The notes under the pieces: generated by a model
Databases searched by the model: none
Told to the model about the DNA's origin: nothing
Seen by the model: only the letters and a program-made list of their open reading frames with translations
From: Hyphomicrobiales bacterium
GTDB lineage: Bacteria > Pseudomonadota > Alphaproteobacteria > Rhizobiales > Rhizobiaceae
DNA: 64,000 nucleotides
Assembly (NCBI GenBank): GCA_900466475.1
Contig: UBMI01000004.1
Coordinates: 1-64,000, forward strand
Direction of reading: 5' to 3'
In this document: positions 25,938 through 35,488 of the stretch, piece after piece
Layout: each line of letters opens with the position of its first letter
Numbering within the stretch: position 1 is the stretch's first letter
Made by a program: the position numbers and the translations under genes

Positions 25938-27188
25938 TTACTTTTCCAGCGTTGCCACCACCTCGACATGCGAGGTCCAGAGGAACTGGTCGATGGGCGT
26001 TACCGAGGTAATCCGGTAGCCGCCCTCGACGAGGATAGCGAGGTCGCGGGCAAGTGTGAGCGGATTGCAGCTGACGGCGACGATCTTCTTCACCGTCGAG
26101 CGGGCCAGTTCCTTACACTGGAATTCGGCCCCCGCACGCGGCGGGTCGAAGACAACGGCGTCGTAGACCTTGAGCTCCGATGTCATCAACGGCCGGCGGA
26201 AGAGATCACGCTTCTCCACGGTGACAGGCTTCAGGCCCTGCGTATTACGCGCTGCGTGGTCGAGTGCGGCGATCGCCTTGGCGTCTCCTTCGACGGCATG
26301 CACGCGTCCGAGGCGGGCAAGCTGCAGCGAAAAGGTACCGGCGCCGGCAAAGAGATCCGCTATTCGCTTGGCTTTGCCGACATGGGCAAGCACGAGCTTC
26401 GCCATCGCTTCTTCGGCAGGCTTCGTCGCCTGCGTGAAACCGCCGGCCGGGGGCGAGACCTGCACGCCACCGAACTCGACGATCGGCTTGGATGGCTCGA
26501 TGAGAATTTCGCCGTCGAGCGAAACGCGGGCGATGCCGCGAAGGCCGAGCACGACTTCGATCGCCTTGCGACGCTGTTGGTCGGAAAGCTTCTTCACACC
26601 TTCGACCGCAAGATCGAGGCCGGAGAGCGTTTCCAGAACCGCGATGCGGAAGGCCTCTGCATTGGTCGCGATCGCCGCTCCGACTGCCCTGATCGCCGGC
26701 AGCCGGGAGATGATCCCGGCCGACGAGATGGGACATTCCTCGACGGCGACGATATGATGGCTTTCGGCCTGGTTGAAGCCGATGAGCATGTCCTTTTCGG
26801 TCTTGCGCGCCGCAAACACCACTCGCCGTCGCTCGCCGGGATGGGCGGCGACGATTTCGCCGACCTCGGGCGTCAGCCCCTTGGACTTCAGCGCGTCGAC
26901 AACAAGCTGCCGCTTGAAGGCGCGGTAAGGCGCATCGGCCATATGCTGGAGCGTGCAACCGCCGCAGGTGCCGTTGATACCGTCAGGCCCGAAATGCCGG
27001 CAAGGCGGCTCCTGCCTGTCGGCGGAGGCCGACGCGATCGACATGACGGTGCCCTGGTTCTTGACGCGGGCGATCGCCACCGTCTCTCCGGGCAGTGTGA
27101 AGGGTACGTAGACAGGCCCGTCCTGGCTGGCGGCAATGCCGTCGCCCTGTGCGCCGAGCCTGTCGATGGTGATGGTTTCCGTGCTCAC
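25938..27188 (-). CDS. RlmD/TrmA-type RNA (uracil-5-)-methyltransferase
   Basis: A 416-residue SAM-dependent RNA methyltransferase. An N-terminal TRAM-like segment is followed by four cysteines placed to hold an iron-sulfur cluster (C63, C75, C78, C152; TCGGCTLQHM and EECPIS). The catalytic half has the SAM loop DLFAGAGTFSLQLA, the substrate motif VFDPPRAG and the catalytic-cysteine motif VAVSCNPLTLARD. It methylates a uridine at C5 in rRNA or tRNA; the exact position is not predictable. It starts with GTG at 27188, overlapping the TlyA stop by four bases (GTGA), so the two are translationally coupled. Confidence 0.92.
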   Translation of the reverse strand: MSTETITIDRLGAQGDGIAASQDGPVYVPFTLPGETVAIARVKNQGTVMSIASASADRQEPPCRHFGPDGINGTCGGCTLQHMADAPYRAFKRQLVVDALKSKGLTPEVGEIVAAHPGERRRVVFAARKTEKDMLIGFNQAESHHIVAVEECPISSAGIISRLPAIRAVGAAIATNAEAFRIAVLETLSGLDLAVEGVKKLSDQQRRKAIEVVLGLRGIARVSLDGEILIEPSKPIVEFGGVQVSPPAGGFTQATKPAEEAMAKLVLAHVGKAKRIADLFAGAGTFSLQLARLGRVHAVEGDAKAIAALDHAARNTQGLKPVTVEKRDLFRRPLMTSELKVYDAVVFDPPRAGAEFQCKELARSTVKKIVAVSCNPLTLARDLAILVEGGYRITSVTPIDQFLWTSHVEVVATLEK

Positions 27189-27931
27189 GCTTTCGTCCCT
27201 GCCAGTAGAAATTCCTGATTGCCGTCTCCGCCTGAAATCGGCGAGGGGATGAGCCCTAAACTCTTCCAGCCCATATCTTCAGTAAACCAGCGCTCCAGTT
27301 CTGCCGCCACGTCGGGGCCGGAGGCCGGATCCTTGAGCAGCCCGCCCTTTCCGATCGCCTCGCGCCCCGCCTCGAATTGCGGCTTGACGAGGATCGCGGC
27401 GATCGCATTCGTTTCGGCAATATCGAGTGCGGGAGCAAGCGCCAGCTTCAGCGAGATGAACGAGACGTCGGAGACGACGAAGTCCACCGCATGGTCGATG
27501 TCCTCAGCCGTCAGGTTGCGGGCATTGAGCCCCTCGATATTGGTCACGCGCGTATCGGTTGATATTCTCGGATGCATCTGCCCGTGGCCGACATCGATGG
27601 CCGTGACATGCACAGCCCCCCTTTCGAGCAGCACTTCCGTGAAGCCGCCGGTCGAAGCGCCGACATCGAGACAGTGCCGTCCTGCCGGGTCGAGCCCGAA
27701 ATGGTCGAGCGCCGCAACGAGCTTCAATGCTGCACGCGAAACATAATCCTGCGCGGGGTCGTCGATCTCGATTGCCGCGTCAGGCCCGAAGATGGCGCCG
27801 GCCTTCGTCACCACCTTGCCGGCGACCTTGACGGTGCCTCGCGACACGGCGTCCCGTGCCCGTGAGCGGCTCGCAAAAAGGCCGAGGGTGACGAGAAGCT
27901 GGTCGAGGCGTTGGCTGTTTTGATCGGACAT
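27185..27931 (-). CDS. tlyA: TlyA-family rRNA 2'-O-methyltransferase
   Basis: A 248-residue protein with an N-terminal S4 RNA-binding domain (RLDQLLVTLGLFASRSRARD... GTVKVAGKVV) and an FtsJ-like SAM domain (CLDVGASTGGFTEVLLERGA, then DFVVSDVSFISLKLAL). TlyA proteins methylate ribose 2'-OH groups of rRNA, and in mycobacteria this affects capreomycin sensitivity; some members are haemolysin-like in name only. ATG 27931 gives MSDQNSQRLDQLL and fits the family; a longer frame to 28063 is unsupported. In many rhizobia this gene follows dxs; here 4.5 kb of other genes separate them. Confidence 0.93.
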   Translation of the reverse strand: MSDQNSQRLDQLLVTLGLFASRSRARDAVSRGTVKVAGKVVTKAGAIFGPDAAIEIDDPAQDYVSRAALKLVAALDHFGLDPAGRHCLDVGASTGGFTEVLLERGAVHVTAIDVGHGQMHPRISTDTRVTNIEGLNARNLTAEDIDHAVDFVVSDVSFISLKLALAPALDIAETNAIAAILVKPQFEAGREAIGKGGLLKDPASGPDVAAELERWFTEDMGWKSLGLIPSPISGGDGNQEFLLAGTKA

Positions 27932-28242
27932 TGGCTGTGAATGACCGGCAAAGCCTCGGGTTGCAAGCATTTTGTTGATATTGCCGATACGCGGGCACGG
28001 TCTCACATCATCGGACTGGAATAATTCGAAGCAACTTGTGCTGCGATGCACAAATTTAAACAATTTTAAATCCCACCCGCCTAGGTTCGCCTTGATTGTA
28101 GCGGTTCGCCTTTGAATCGCTTGGTGCCATGAAGGCTCCCGCGTCCTCCCCGCCGATCATGTTCCTCATCAAGAAGTCTTGTGGCTGCGCATTTGCGTGG
28201 TCGCCCCTTGTCGCGCCTGATGTCGCCAGGAGAAATTGACCG
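27932..28242. other. Intergenic region between tlyA and the chemoreceptor
   Basis: No gene is visible in these 311 bases, which hold the divergent promoters of tlyA and the chemoreceptor. An AT-rich patch at about 28045-28075 is the best promoter candidate. GGTTCGCCTT occurs twice in direct orientation (28084-28093 and 28103-28112), 19 bases apart. AGGAGAAATTGACCG precedes the chemoreceptor start. Confidence 0.4.
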
Positions 28243-30186
28243 ATGTTCGCCCGAAACATATCCTTGAATGGTAAGCTTGCGGCCACTTTCGCAGCACTCA
28301 TCCTTATTTTCGTTTCCGTTTCCGCTTTCGTCTATTCCAAGGCAACGACATCGGCGAGCGCTTCCGCCGAACAGGAAAAGTCCGAGCTTCTCGTCAACCA
28401 GATCGATGACGCGCTCCAGGCCATGCTGGAGCAGGCCGTCAACCTGCGCGGCTTCATCCTCTTCCGCAGTGACAGCACCTATGGCGATATTTTTGCCAAC
28501 CGCGAGCGTATGCTGAAGGCGATTGCCGCTGCCAAACAGACCGCCGCTTCCCAGCCCGAACTGCTGTCGATGATCGACGACATGCAGAAGGCTGCCGACC
28601 TTTATTTCCATGAGCTGGCCGAGCCGCAGGCCAAGGCCCGCAAGGAAACCGAGACCCCGATCGCAGACGTCGTCAAGATCGGTGTCAACGCCACCAAGGG
28701 CCAGCTTGACGGCTTCCGCGCCGCTTCCGCCAAGATCAAGTCGCTCGCTCGTGACAAGTCGACGGCTCTCGCTGCCGCGCAAGCGGATGCCAACAGCGAC
28801 CTCAAGACCACGCTTCTGGTCGGTGGCGTTGCCGCTGCCCTTGCCGCTGCTGCTCTTGCCTGGGCCTTGTCGCGAACCATCGTCCGCCCGATCGTCGGCA
28901 TGACCGCTGCCATGGACCGTCTCGCCGGCGGCGACCACAATATCGAGGTTCCGGCAACCGGCCGTCAGGACGAAGTCGGCCGCATGGCCCAGTCCGTGCT
29001 GGTCTTCAAGGATGCCGCGATCGAAAAACAGCAGCTTGCCGGCGAAACCGACCGCATGCGCGGAGAGGCCGAGCGCCAGCGCCAGGCCAGCGACGAGCAG
29101 AAGGCACGTGAAGAGGGCGAGATCCGCTTCGCCGTCGAAGCTCTGGCCGGCGGTCTTGCTGGCCTTGCCGTTGGCGATGTAGCAGCCCGCATCCACACGC
29201 CATTCGCACCGCAGTATGATAGCCTGCGCAACGATTTCAACAACGCCGTCGAAAAGCTGCAGGCTGCCTTGCAGTCCGTTGGCCGCAACGCTTCGGCGAT
29301 CAATGCCGGCGCAGGTGAAATCCGCTCCGCCGCAGATGATCTCGCTCATCGCACCGAGCAGCAGGCCGCGGCCGTCGAAGAGACCGCAGCTGCTCTCGAA
29401 GAAGTCACGACCACGGTCCGTGACTCCGCCAAGCGCGCCGAGGATGTCGGCAATCTTGTCGAGCGCACCCGCCTCGGCGCGGAAAAGTCGGGCGAAGTCG
29501 TCCGCAAGGCTGTTTCGGCCATGCAGCAGATCGAAAAGTCCTCGGGCGAAATCTCCAACATCATCGGCGTCATTGACGACATCGCCTTCCAGACCAACCT
29601 TCTGGCTCTGAACGCCGGCGTCGAAGCGGCCCGCGCCGGTGAAGCCGGCAAGGGTTTTGCCGTCGTCGCCCAGGAAGTCCGCGAATTGGCCCAGCGTTCG
29701 GCAAACGCCGCCAAGGAAATCAAGGCGCTGATCAACACGTCAAGCGAACAGGTCAATTCCGGCGTCGGCCTCGTCGGCGAAACCGGCAAGGCGCTGGAAG
29801 CGATTGTCGCCGAGGTGCAGGAAATCAACCGTCATGTTGGCGCGATCGTCACGGCCACCCGCGAACAGTCGATCGGCCTGCAGGAGATCAATACCGCCGT
29901 CAACAACATGGACCAGGGCACCCAGCAGAACGCCGCCATGGTCGAAGAACAGACGGCGGCAAGCCACGCGCTTGCCCAGGAAGCCTCCGCCCTCGACGAT
30001 CTGTTGCGCCAGTTCAAGCTCGGCGCGCAGGCTGCCGCTCCGGCTCAGCGGACGGTTGCCGCAACCGCCACGTCCCGCCCGGTCGCCTCTCCGGCCCGCG
30101 CGCTTGCCAGCAAGGTCACCAAGGCCTTCGGCGGCAAGCAGGCGACGGCTGCCGCCGTCGTCCAGGAAGACTGGACCGAGTTCTGA
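28243..30186 (+). CDS. Methyl-accepting chemotaxis protein
   Basis: A 647-residue transmembrane chemoreceptor. The first membrane helix is at about residues 10-31 ([20 protein letters not shown]), a roughly 155-residue helical periplasmic domain follows (CHASE3/four-helix type), and the second helix is at about 188-208. Then come a HAMP domain ([20 protein letters not shown]), a second HAMP-like linker and the signalling domain with the conserved hairpin tip [20 protein letters not shown]. The protein ends EDWTEF, a W-x-x-F C-terminus like the NWETF tether for CheR/CheB. It is monocistronic with its own terminator; no che genes are in the window. Confidence 0.95.
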   Translation: MFARNISLNGKLAATFAALILIFVSVSAFVYSKATTSASASAEQEKSELLVNQIDDALQAMLEQAVNLRGFILFRSDSTYGDIFANRERMLKAIAAAKQTAASQPELLSMIDDMQKAADLYFHELAEPQAKARKETETPIADVVKIGVNATKGQLDGFRAASAKIKSLARDKSTALAAAQADANSDLKTTLLVGGVAAALAAAALAWALSRTIVRPIVGMTAAMDRLAGGDHNIEVPATGRQDEVGRMAQSVLVFKDAAIEKQQLAGETDRMRGEAERQRQASDEQKAREEGEIRFAVEALAGGLAGLAVGDVAARIHTPFAPQYDSLRNDFNNAVEKLQAALQSVGRNASAINAGAGEIRSAADDLAHRTEQQAAAVEETAAALEEVTTTVRDSAKRAEDVGNLVERTRLGAEKSGEVVRKAVSAMQQIEKSSGEISNIIGVIDDIAFQTNLLALNAGVEAARAGEAGKGFAVVAQEVRELAQRSANAAKEIKALINTSSEQVNSGVGLVGETGKALEAIVAEVQEINRHVGAIVTATREQSIGLQEINTAVNNMDQGTQQNAAMVEEQTAASHALAQEASALDDLLRQFKLGAQAAAPAQRTVAATATSRPVASPARALASKVTKAFGGKQATAAAVVQEDWTEF

Positions 30187-30206
30187 GAGCGACCTCTTCG
30201 GAAACG

Positions 30207-30240
30207 AAAAAGGGCGGCATTCAGTGCCGCCCTTTCCTTT
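30207..30240 (+). terminator. Rho-independent terminator after the chemoreceptor
   Basis: A 10-bp stem AAAGGGCGGC/GCCGCCCTTT around ATTCAGT (30209-30235) is followed by CCTTTTGCTTT. It lies 20 bases after the stop. Confidence 0.85.
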
Positions 30241-30254
30241 TGCTTTATCTTTTT

Positions 30255-30312
30255 TGTTTTCACGCAATTCCGGACGCAAAACCGCTGCACACTTTTGCTG
30301 GAATTGCTTTAG
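30255..30312. repeat. MITE-like intergenic repeat, copy C (reverse)
   Basis: In reverse orientation this reads CTAAAGCAATTCC, the core GTGTGCAGCGGTTTTGCG, then GGAATTGCGTGAAAAC. The hairpin arms GCAATTCC/GGAATTGC differ in sequence from copy A (GCATGTCG/CGACATGC) yet pair perfectly. The second palindrome of copies A and B is missing. Its outer edge supplies the TAA stop of the AraC-type gene (30309-30311). Confidence 0.75.
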
Positions 30313-31184
30313 CCGGCGGAAGCGCGCATCCGCTCGATATCGCGCCGCGGCGGAACATTGTGGATGCGCACGTAGTCCCGGCTGAACTGCGAAGGGCTGT
30401 CATAGCCGACACGGAAACCTGCCTCGGCCGCAGTCAACCCTTCTGTCACCATCAGTCGCCGCGCCTCCTGCAGGCGAAGCTGGGTGCGGAATTGCAGCGG
30501 GCTCATCGCCATGACAGTCTTGAAGTGTTCGTAGAAGGATGAGGCGCTCATGCCGGCGACCGAAGCCAGATGTTCGATGGCGAAAGGCTCGCTGAAATTC
30601 TTCCGCACGAAGTCGATCGCCCGACCGATCTGGTTGAGTCGGCTCTCGCCATTGGCGATCTGCCGCAGAAGCGCGCCCTGCGGTCCGCGGATGAGCCGGT
30701 AGAGGATTTCCTTTTCGATCAACGGCGCCAGAACCTCTGCATCATCGGGCGTGTCGAGCAGGCGTAGCAGCCGCACGGCTGCGTCGATGAGCTCAGGCGT
30801 CGTGGCGCTGACACCGGCGGCAGGGCTCTCCGATAAACGTCCCTGGACGGCAGGCAGCATCTCGGTAAGCAGGCCGCGATCGAGCTGCAGCCGCAAACAC
30901 AGATAGGGCCGGTTGGCGCTTGCCTCGACGACGGCGCCGATCACAGGCAGATCGACGCCGACGACGAGATAGTGCGCCGCATCATAGACATGCGCGACAT
31001 CGCCGATCACGGCACGCTTGCGCCCCTGGGCCACGATGCACAGGGAGGGTTCATAGAGTGTGTGGATCGGCTCCGTGCGAGCAGAGGATCGTATGATGCC
31101 GACCCTGGGCAGCATCGTGTCGAAGTTGCCATCTGCCGCGGTGTGGCGATCAATCAGGTCTGCAAGTTCGGCGATTTTTTCCAT
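30309..31184 (-). CDS. AraC-family transcriptional regulator
   Basis: A protein of about 291 residues. An N-terminal cupin-like AraC_N domain (HTLYEPSLCIVAQGRKRAV) is followed by the double helix-turn-helix: EHLASVAGMSASSFYEHFK and GFRVGYDSPSQFSRDYVR. The ATG at 31184 is chosen; an extension to a TTG at 31229 is possible, and neither has a strong ribosome site. It is divergent from an SDR gene and an Atu4866-type gene, an arrangement common for this AraC subgroup, so it probably controls them. The stop codon lies in the edge of repeat copy C. Confidence 0.88.
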   Translation of the reverse strand: MEKIAELADLIDRHTAADGNFDTMLPRVGIIRSSARTEPIHTLYEPSLCIVAQGRKRAVIGDVAHVYDAAHYLVVGVDLPVIGAVVEASANRPYLCLRLQLDRGLLTEMLPAVQGRLSESPAAGVSATTPELIDAAVRLLRLLDTPDDAEVLAPLIEKEILYRLIRGPQGALLRQIANGESRLNQIGRAIDFVRKNFSEPFAIEHLASVAGMSASSFYEHFKTVMAMSPLQFRTQLRLQEARRLMVTEGLTAAEAGFRVGYDSPSQFSRDYVRIHNVPPRRDIERMRASAG

Positions 31185-31357
31185 GAAGGCAGGATGAACC
31201 GCGCTGCGTCGAATGCCAAGTGCTTTCAATCGTTTTCGGAAGATCGTGCAAGAAATACGGAAAAGTTTGCTACCGGCTGGCGCCCGGCAAGCCCAATCTC
31301 ATGCGTATGGACCAGCGGCATCCGGCTGCGATCCCGATTGAAGCATGAGGAAAGAAC

Positions 31358-32095
31358 ATGACTGGTATCAAAGGCAAGACAGTTCTGATTACTGGCGCCA
31401 GCAGCGGCATCGGCGCCGGCACTGCACGCGAACTGGGCGCGGCTGGCGCAAAGCTCATGATCGGCGCGCGCCGCACCAACCGGCTCGAGGAACTGGCAAA
31501 GGAAATCCGCAGTAGCGGCGGCACGGTGGAATTCCGTGCGCTCGACGTTACCGACCGGGCCGATGTCGAGGCCTTCGCCAGGGCAACGGTGGATGCCTTC
31601 GGCAGCATCGACGTGCTCATCAACAATGCCGGCGTGATGCCGCTCTCTCTGATGTCCTCGCTCAAGGTCGAGGAATGGGATCGCATGGTCGACGTCAACA
31701 TCAAGGGTGTTCTCTATGGCATCGCCGCCGTGCTGCCGATCATGAACGCGCAGGAGCGTGGGCAGATCATCAACATCTCCTCGATCGGAGGTCTGTCGGT
31801 CGTGCCGACCGCGGCGGTCTATTGCGCGACGAAATATGCGGTGCGGGCGATTTCCGATGGGCTTCGCCAGGAAAACAAGAAGCTGCGCGTAACCTGCATC
31901 TATCCGGGCGTCGTCGAATCCGAGCTGGCGGAGACGATCACCGAACCCTTCTCGGCCGACGCGATGGTTTCCTTCCGCGAGATCGCCCTGAAGCCTGACG
32001 CTATCGCGCGGGCAATCCGCTTCGCCATCGAGCAGCCCGAGGATGTCGATATCAACGACATTACCGTCCGCCCGACGGCCAGTATGGGCATGTGA
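31358..32095 (+). CDS. Short-chain dehydrogenase/reductase
   Basis: A 245-residue classical SDR. The NAD(P) motif TGASSGIG is at residues 12-19, NNAG at 89-92, and the catalytic set is S141/S142, Y155 and K159 (YCATK). R-rich residues after strand 2 (ARRTNR) suggest NADP preference. The substrate is unknown. ATG 31358 is preceded by GAGGAAAGAAC. The next gene starts at or just after its stop codon, so the two are co-transcribed, probably under the divergent AraC regulator. Confidence 0.92.
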   Translation: MTGIKGKTVLITGASSGIGAGTARELGAAGAKLMIGARRTNRLEELAKEIRSSGGTVEFRALDVTDRADVEAFARATVDAFGSIDVLINNAGVMPLSLMSSLKVEEWDRMVDVNIKGVLYGIAAVLPIMNAQERGQIINISSIGGLSVVPTAAVYCATKYAVRAISDGLRQENKKLRVTCIYPGVVESELAETITEPFSADAMVSFREIALKPDAIARAIRFAIEQPEDVDINDITVRPTASMGM

Positions 32096-32097
32096 CC

Positions 32098-32427
32098 ATG
32101 CGGATCCGCGAGGCTATTGTCGGGGCGGCTCTTTCGCTTGCCGCTCCATCTCCGGTCTTCTCAGAGGAAAGCAAAGTGCAGAACCATCCCTATCTCGGCA
32201 TGTGGATTACAGGTGACGGCCATATCCGCCAGGAATTGCTGCCGAACGGCCGTTATGACGAGGCGCGCGGTACGCGAACGAGCGCCTATCGGGGCCGCTA
32301 TGAGGTGACCGGCGATCATATCGAATATTGGGACGATACCGGTTTTACCGCCGATGGCGATTTCATCGACGGCGTGCTGCATCACGGTGGAATGATCTTC
32401 TACCGTGATGGCAAAAAGCCGGAATAG
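32098..32427 (+). CDS. Atu4866-domain protein, probably exported
   Basis: A 109-residue protein with an N-terminal hydrophobic segment AIVGAALSLAAPSPVFS that looks like a signal peptide, then one Atu4866 domain (HPYLGMWITGDGHIRQELLP, GRYEVTGDHIEYWDDTGFTA, GVLHHGGMIFYR), a small beta-barrel fold named from an Agrobacterium structure, of unknown function. The ATG at 32098 is two bases after the SDR stop; a GTG at 32092 overlapping that stop as GTGA is an equally good start. It is probably the last gene of the AraC-controlled pair. Confidence 0.82.
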   Translation: MRIREAIVGAALSLAAPSPVFSEESKVQNHPYLGMWITGDGHIRQELLPNGRYDEARGTRTSAYRGRYEVTGDHIEYWDDTGFTADGDFIDGVLHHGGMIFYRDGKKPE

Positions 32428-32456
32428 GAATAAGAGAAGCGTGTCGGCGTGCTGCC

Positions 32457-34373
32457 TTAGCCGGCCACGCCGACCGCAACACCGCGTCCGAGTGCATTGA
32501 ACACCGTCGAGACGATGCCGGCGCGGTCGAGGCCGGCATGGGCGATCATCGCCTCCGGCTTTGCCTGCTCCATCCAGATATCGGGCATCACCAGCGAGCG
32601 AACCTTCAGGCCGCGGTCGAGCAGTCCGTCCATCGCCATGAACTGCATCACCTGGCTGCCGAAGCCGCCGAGAGCGCCTTCTTCGACGGTGATGAGGATT
32701 TCGTGGTGGCGGGCAAGCTGGCGGATCAAGGCGTGGTCGAGCGGCTTTGCGAAACGCGCATCGGCAACCGTCGTCGAAAGACCAGCGGCATCGAGGTCTT
32801 CGGCCGCCAGCAGACAGTCGGCAAGCCGCGTACCGAAGGAAAGAAGCGCAACCTTCGTACCTTCCTTGACGATCCGGCCCTTACCGATTTCCAGGATCTG
32901 GCCGCGCTCGGGCATGTCGACGCCGACACCTTCACCGCGCGGATAGCGGAACGAGATCGGGCCGGCATCATAGGCAACGGCGGTGCGCACCATATGCTTC
33001 AGTTCCGCCTCGTCAGCGGCGGCCATGACGACGAAGCCGGGCAGGGTGGCGAGGAAGGCCGTGTCGAAGGAACCCGCATGCGTCGGTCCGTCGGCGCCGA
33101 CGAAACCGGCGCGGTCGATCGGGAAGCGCACCGGCAGGCCCTGGATCGCCACATCATGCACGACCTGGTCATAGGCGCGCTGCAGGAAGGTGGAGTAGAG
33201 CGCTGCAAACGGCTTGAAACCTTCGGCGGCAAGGCCGGCGGCGAAAGTCACGGCATGCTGCTCGGCAATGCCGACATCGAAGCAGCGGGACGGGAAAATC
33301 TCCGCAAACTTGTCGAGGCCCGTGCCGCTTGGCATGGCGGCGGTGATGCCGACGACGCGATCGTCGAGCGTAGCTTCCTGGACCAGCGTCTCGGCAAAGA
33401 CATTCGTATAGCTCGGCGCATTCGGCTTTACCTTCGCCTGTGTGCCGGTGATGACATCGAACTTATTGACGCCGTGATACTTGTCGGCTGCAGCTTCCGC
33501 CGGGGCATAACCCTTGCCCTTCTGGGTCACGACATGGATCAGCACCGGGCCATTCGCATTGTCGCGTACATTGCGCAGGACGGGCAGAAGGTGATCGAAG
33601 GAGTGACCGTCGATCGGGCCGATATGATAGAAGCCCATCTCCTCGAACATCGTCCCGCCGGTCACGTAACCGCGGGCATGCTCGACGGCGCGGGTAATGG
33701 CGCGGTCGATATTCTTGCCGAGATAGGCCGTCAGTTTCTTGCCGAAATCGCGGAAGCCCATATAGGTGCGACCGGAAGCAAGGCGGGCGAGATAAGCGCT
33801 CATTGCGCCCGTTGGCGGGGCGATCGACATGTCGTTGTCATTGAGGATGACGATCAGTCGCGCATCGAGCGCGCCGGCATTGTTGAGTGCCTCATAGGCC
33901 ATGCCGGCCGAGAGCGCCCCGTCACCGATAACGGCAATCACACGGCGGTCCGTCTTGTCGATATCGGCGGCGACCGCCATGCCGAGGCCGGCGGAAATCG
34001 AAGTCGAGGAATGTGCGGCACCGAAGGGATCGTATTCGCTTTCTGCCCGGCGGGTGAAGCCGGACAGACCGTTTTCCTGGCGCAGTGTCCGGATCCGGTC
34101 GCGGCGCCCCGTCAGGATCTTGTGTGGATAACACTGGTGGCCGACATCGAAGATCAACCGGTCGTCAGGCGTATTGAAGACGTTGTGGATCGCGATCGTC
34201 AGCTCCACCACGCCAAGACCTGCGCCGAGATGCCCGCCGGTGCGGGAGACGGCGTCGATCATTTCGTCCCTGACTTCGCGTGCCAGCTGCGGCAGGTCGC
34301 GGTCCTCGAGCTTGCGCAGGTCGGCAGGATAGGTGACCTGATCGAGCAGCGGGGTCTTCGGGGATTGTGTCAC
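32457..34373 (-). CDS. dxs: 1-deoxy-D-xylulose-5-phosphate synthase
   Basis: A 638-residue thiamine-diphosphate enzyme, the usual rhizobial Dxs length. It condenses pyruvate and glyceraldehyde-3-phosphate, the first step of the MEP isoprenoid pathway that feeds the ubiquinone and haem A side chains made by UbiA and CtaB in this window. The ThDP motif [18 protein letters not shown], the N-terminal [14 protein letters not shown] and the transketolase-type [18 protein letters not shown] are all present. The start is taken as GTG 34373 ([13 protein letters not shown]), which matches rhizobial Dxs N-termini; a TTG at 34430 would add 19 atypical residues. It is monocistronic by spacing. Confidence 0.97.
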   Translation of the reverse strand: MTQSPKTPLLDQVTYPADLRKLEDRDLPQLAREVRDEMIDAVSRTGGHLGAGLGVVELTIAIHNVFNTPDDRLIFDVGHQCYPHKILTGRRDRIRTLRQENGLSGFTRRAESEYDPFGAAHSSTSISAGLGMAVAADIDKTDRRVIAVIGDGALSAGMAYEALNNAGALDARLIVILNDNDMSIAPPTGAMSAYLARLASGRTYMGFRDFGKKLTAYLGKNIDRAITRAVEHARGYVTGGTMFEEMGFYHIGPIDGHSFDHLLPVLRNVRDNANGPVLIHVVTQKGKGYAPAEAAADKYHGVNKFDVITGTQAKVKPNAPSYTNVFAETLVQEATLDDRVVGITAAMPSGTGLDKFAEIFPSRCFDVGIAEQHAVTFAAGLAAEGFKPFAALYSTFLQRAYDQVVHDVAIQGLPVRFPIDRAGFVGADGPTHAGSFDTAFLATLPGFVVMAAADEAELKHMVRTAVAYDAGPISFRYPRGEGVGVDMPERGQILEIGKGRIVKEGTKVALLSFGTRLADCLLAAEDLDAAGLSTTVADARFAKPLDHALIRQLARHHEILITVEEGALGGFGSQVMQFMAMDGLLDRGLKVRSLVMPDIWMEQAKPEAMIAHAGLDRAGIVSTVFNALGRGVAVGVAG

Positions 34374-34475
34374 GGGCGGGCGCTCTTCTTTGACTGATCG
34401 GCTTTGCTTTATTCGATTGAATTGCGGCAAAACAACTACATTTGCATAACCGCAAGATTTTCACCTTAGAGCACT

Positions 34476-35399
34476 TCAGCCCTCCGGCAAAGGCACGAAT
34501 TCCTCTTCGTCGCCGGGGACGATATCGAAGCGGCCGGTGCGCCACTCCTCCTTGGCTTTCTCGATCCGCTCTTTCGAGGAAGATACGAAATTCCACCATA
34601 TGTAGCGTTTCGAGTTGAGTGCAGCACCGCCGAACAGCATCAGATGACAGCCCTCGACGCCCGCTTCGAGCGTGATCGCATCGCCTGGCCGGAAGACGAG
34701 AAGCTGGTCTGGGGCGAACCGGTCGCCGGCTATGACGACCTCGCCCGAGAGCACATAGACCGCGCGTTCTTCATGGGCGGCGCCGAAGGGAAATTTCGCG
34801 CCCGGCTGCAGGGCAATATCCGCATAGAGCGTATCGGTGAAAACCTTCACCGGCGATTTCAGCCCTTCGAACGAGCCGACTACAACACGGCCGGTCACCC
34901 CTCCATCGTCGATAACAGGCATGTCGCCCTTTTCGGTATGGGCAAAGGAAGGATCGATCTCCTCCTTGTCGTCGGGCAGCGCCAGCCATGTCTGCAGGCC
35001 GGACATGGAGAGCGGATCGCCGCGCAGATTGTCCGGCGTGCGCTCCGAATGCACGATGCCGCGCCCGGCCGTCATCAGGTTGATGTCGCCGGGCCGGATG
35101 ACCTTTTCCGTTCCGAGGCTGTCGAGATGGCGGATTTCCCCGTCGAAGAGATAGGTGACGGTTGAGAGCCCGATATGCGGATGCGGCTTCACGTCCAGCG
35201 CCTCATCCGGCTTCAGGATCGCCGGTCCCATGCGATCGAAGAAAATGAATGGCCCGACAAGCCGGCGCTGGCGCGTCGGCAGGGCACGACGAACCTGGAA
35301 GCCACCGATATCGCTGGTGCGCGGGATGATCAGGTTTTCGATCGCATCGCAGGCGAAGGCATCGCCGGGGAGGGGATCTTTACCGGGGAAGAAGGACAT
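34476..35399 (-). CDS. Pirin family protein
   Basis: A 307-residue bicupin of the pirin family. The N-terminal cupin holds metal ligands in KPHPHIGLSTVTYLFDG and GRGIVHSERTP, the pirin HxH...H/E site. Bacterial pirins include quercetin dioxygenases and proteins that modulate central metabolism; the role here is open. It starts at ATG 35399 (MSFFPGKDPLPGDAFAC) and is separated by about 100 bases from dxs downstream and about 90 from the SDR gene upstream, all on the same strand. Confidence 0.9.
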   Translation of the reverse strand: MSFFPGKDPLPGDAFACDAIENLIIPRTSDIGGFQVRRALPTRQRRLVGPFIFFDRMGPAILKPDEALDVKPHPHIGLSTVTYLFDGEIRHLDSLGTEKVIRPGDINLMTAGRGIVHSERTPDNLRGDPLSMSGLQTWLALPDDKEEIDPSFAHTEKGDMPVIDDGGVTGRVVVGSFEGLKSPVKVFTDTLYADIALQPGAKFPFGAAHEERAVYVLSGEVVIAGDRFAPDQLLVFRPGDAITLEAGVEGCHLMLFGGAALNSKRYIWWNFVSSSKERIEKAKEEWRTGRFDIVPGDEEEFVPLPEG

Positions 35400-35488
35400 G
35401 ACGCACTCCGATCACAAAGGCCTGGGCCACAGATAGCGTCTGCCGGCCTGTGGCGAAAGGGTCAGTTTGTCAGATAGCGGCTAAGCGC

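Noticed and set aside
34430..34470. TTGCGG...CCGCAA pair downstream of pirin as a terminator
   Set aside because: The loop is over 20 bases and the stem only six.
34464..34480. TTAGAGCA next to the pirin stop, and GCGCTCTAG next to the GGDEF-EAL stop (43726-43734), as remnants of the intergenic repeat
   Set aside because: Only short edge-like sequence is shared; no hairpin core is present.
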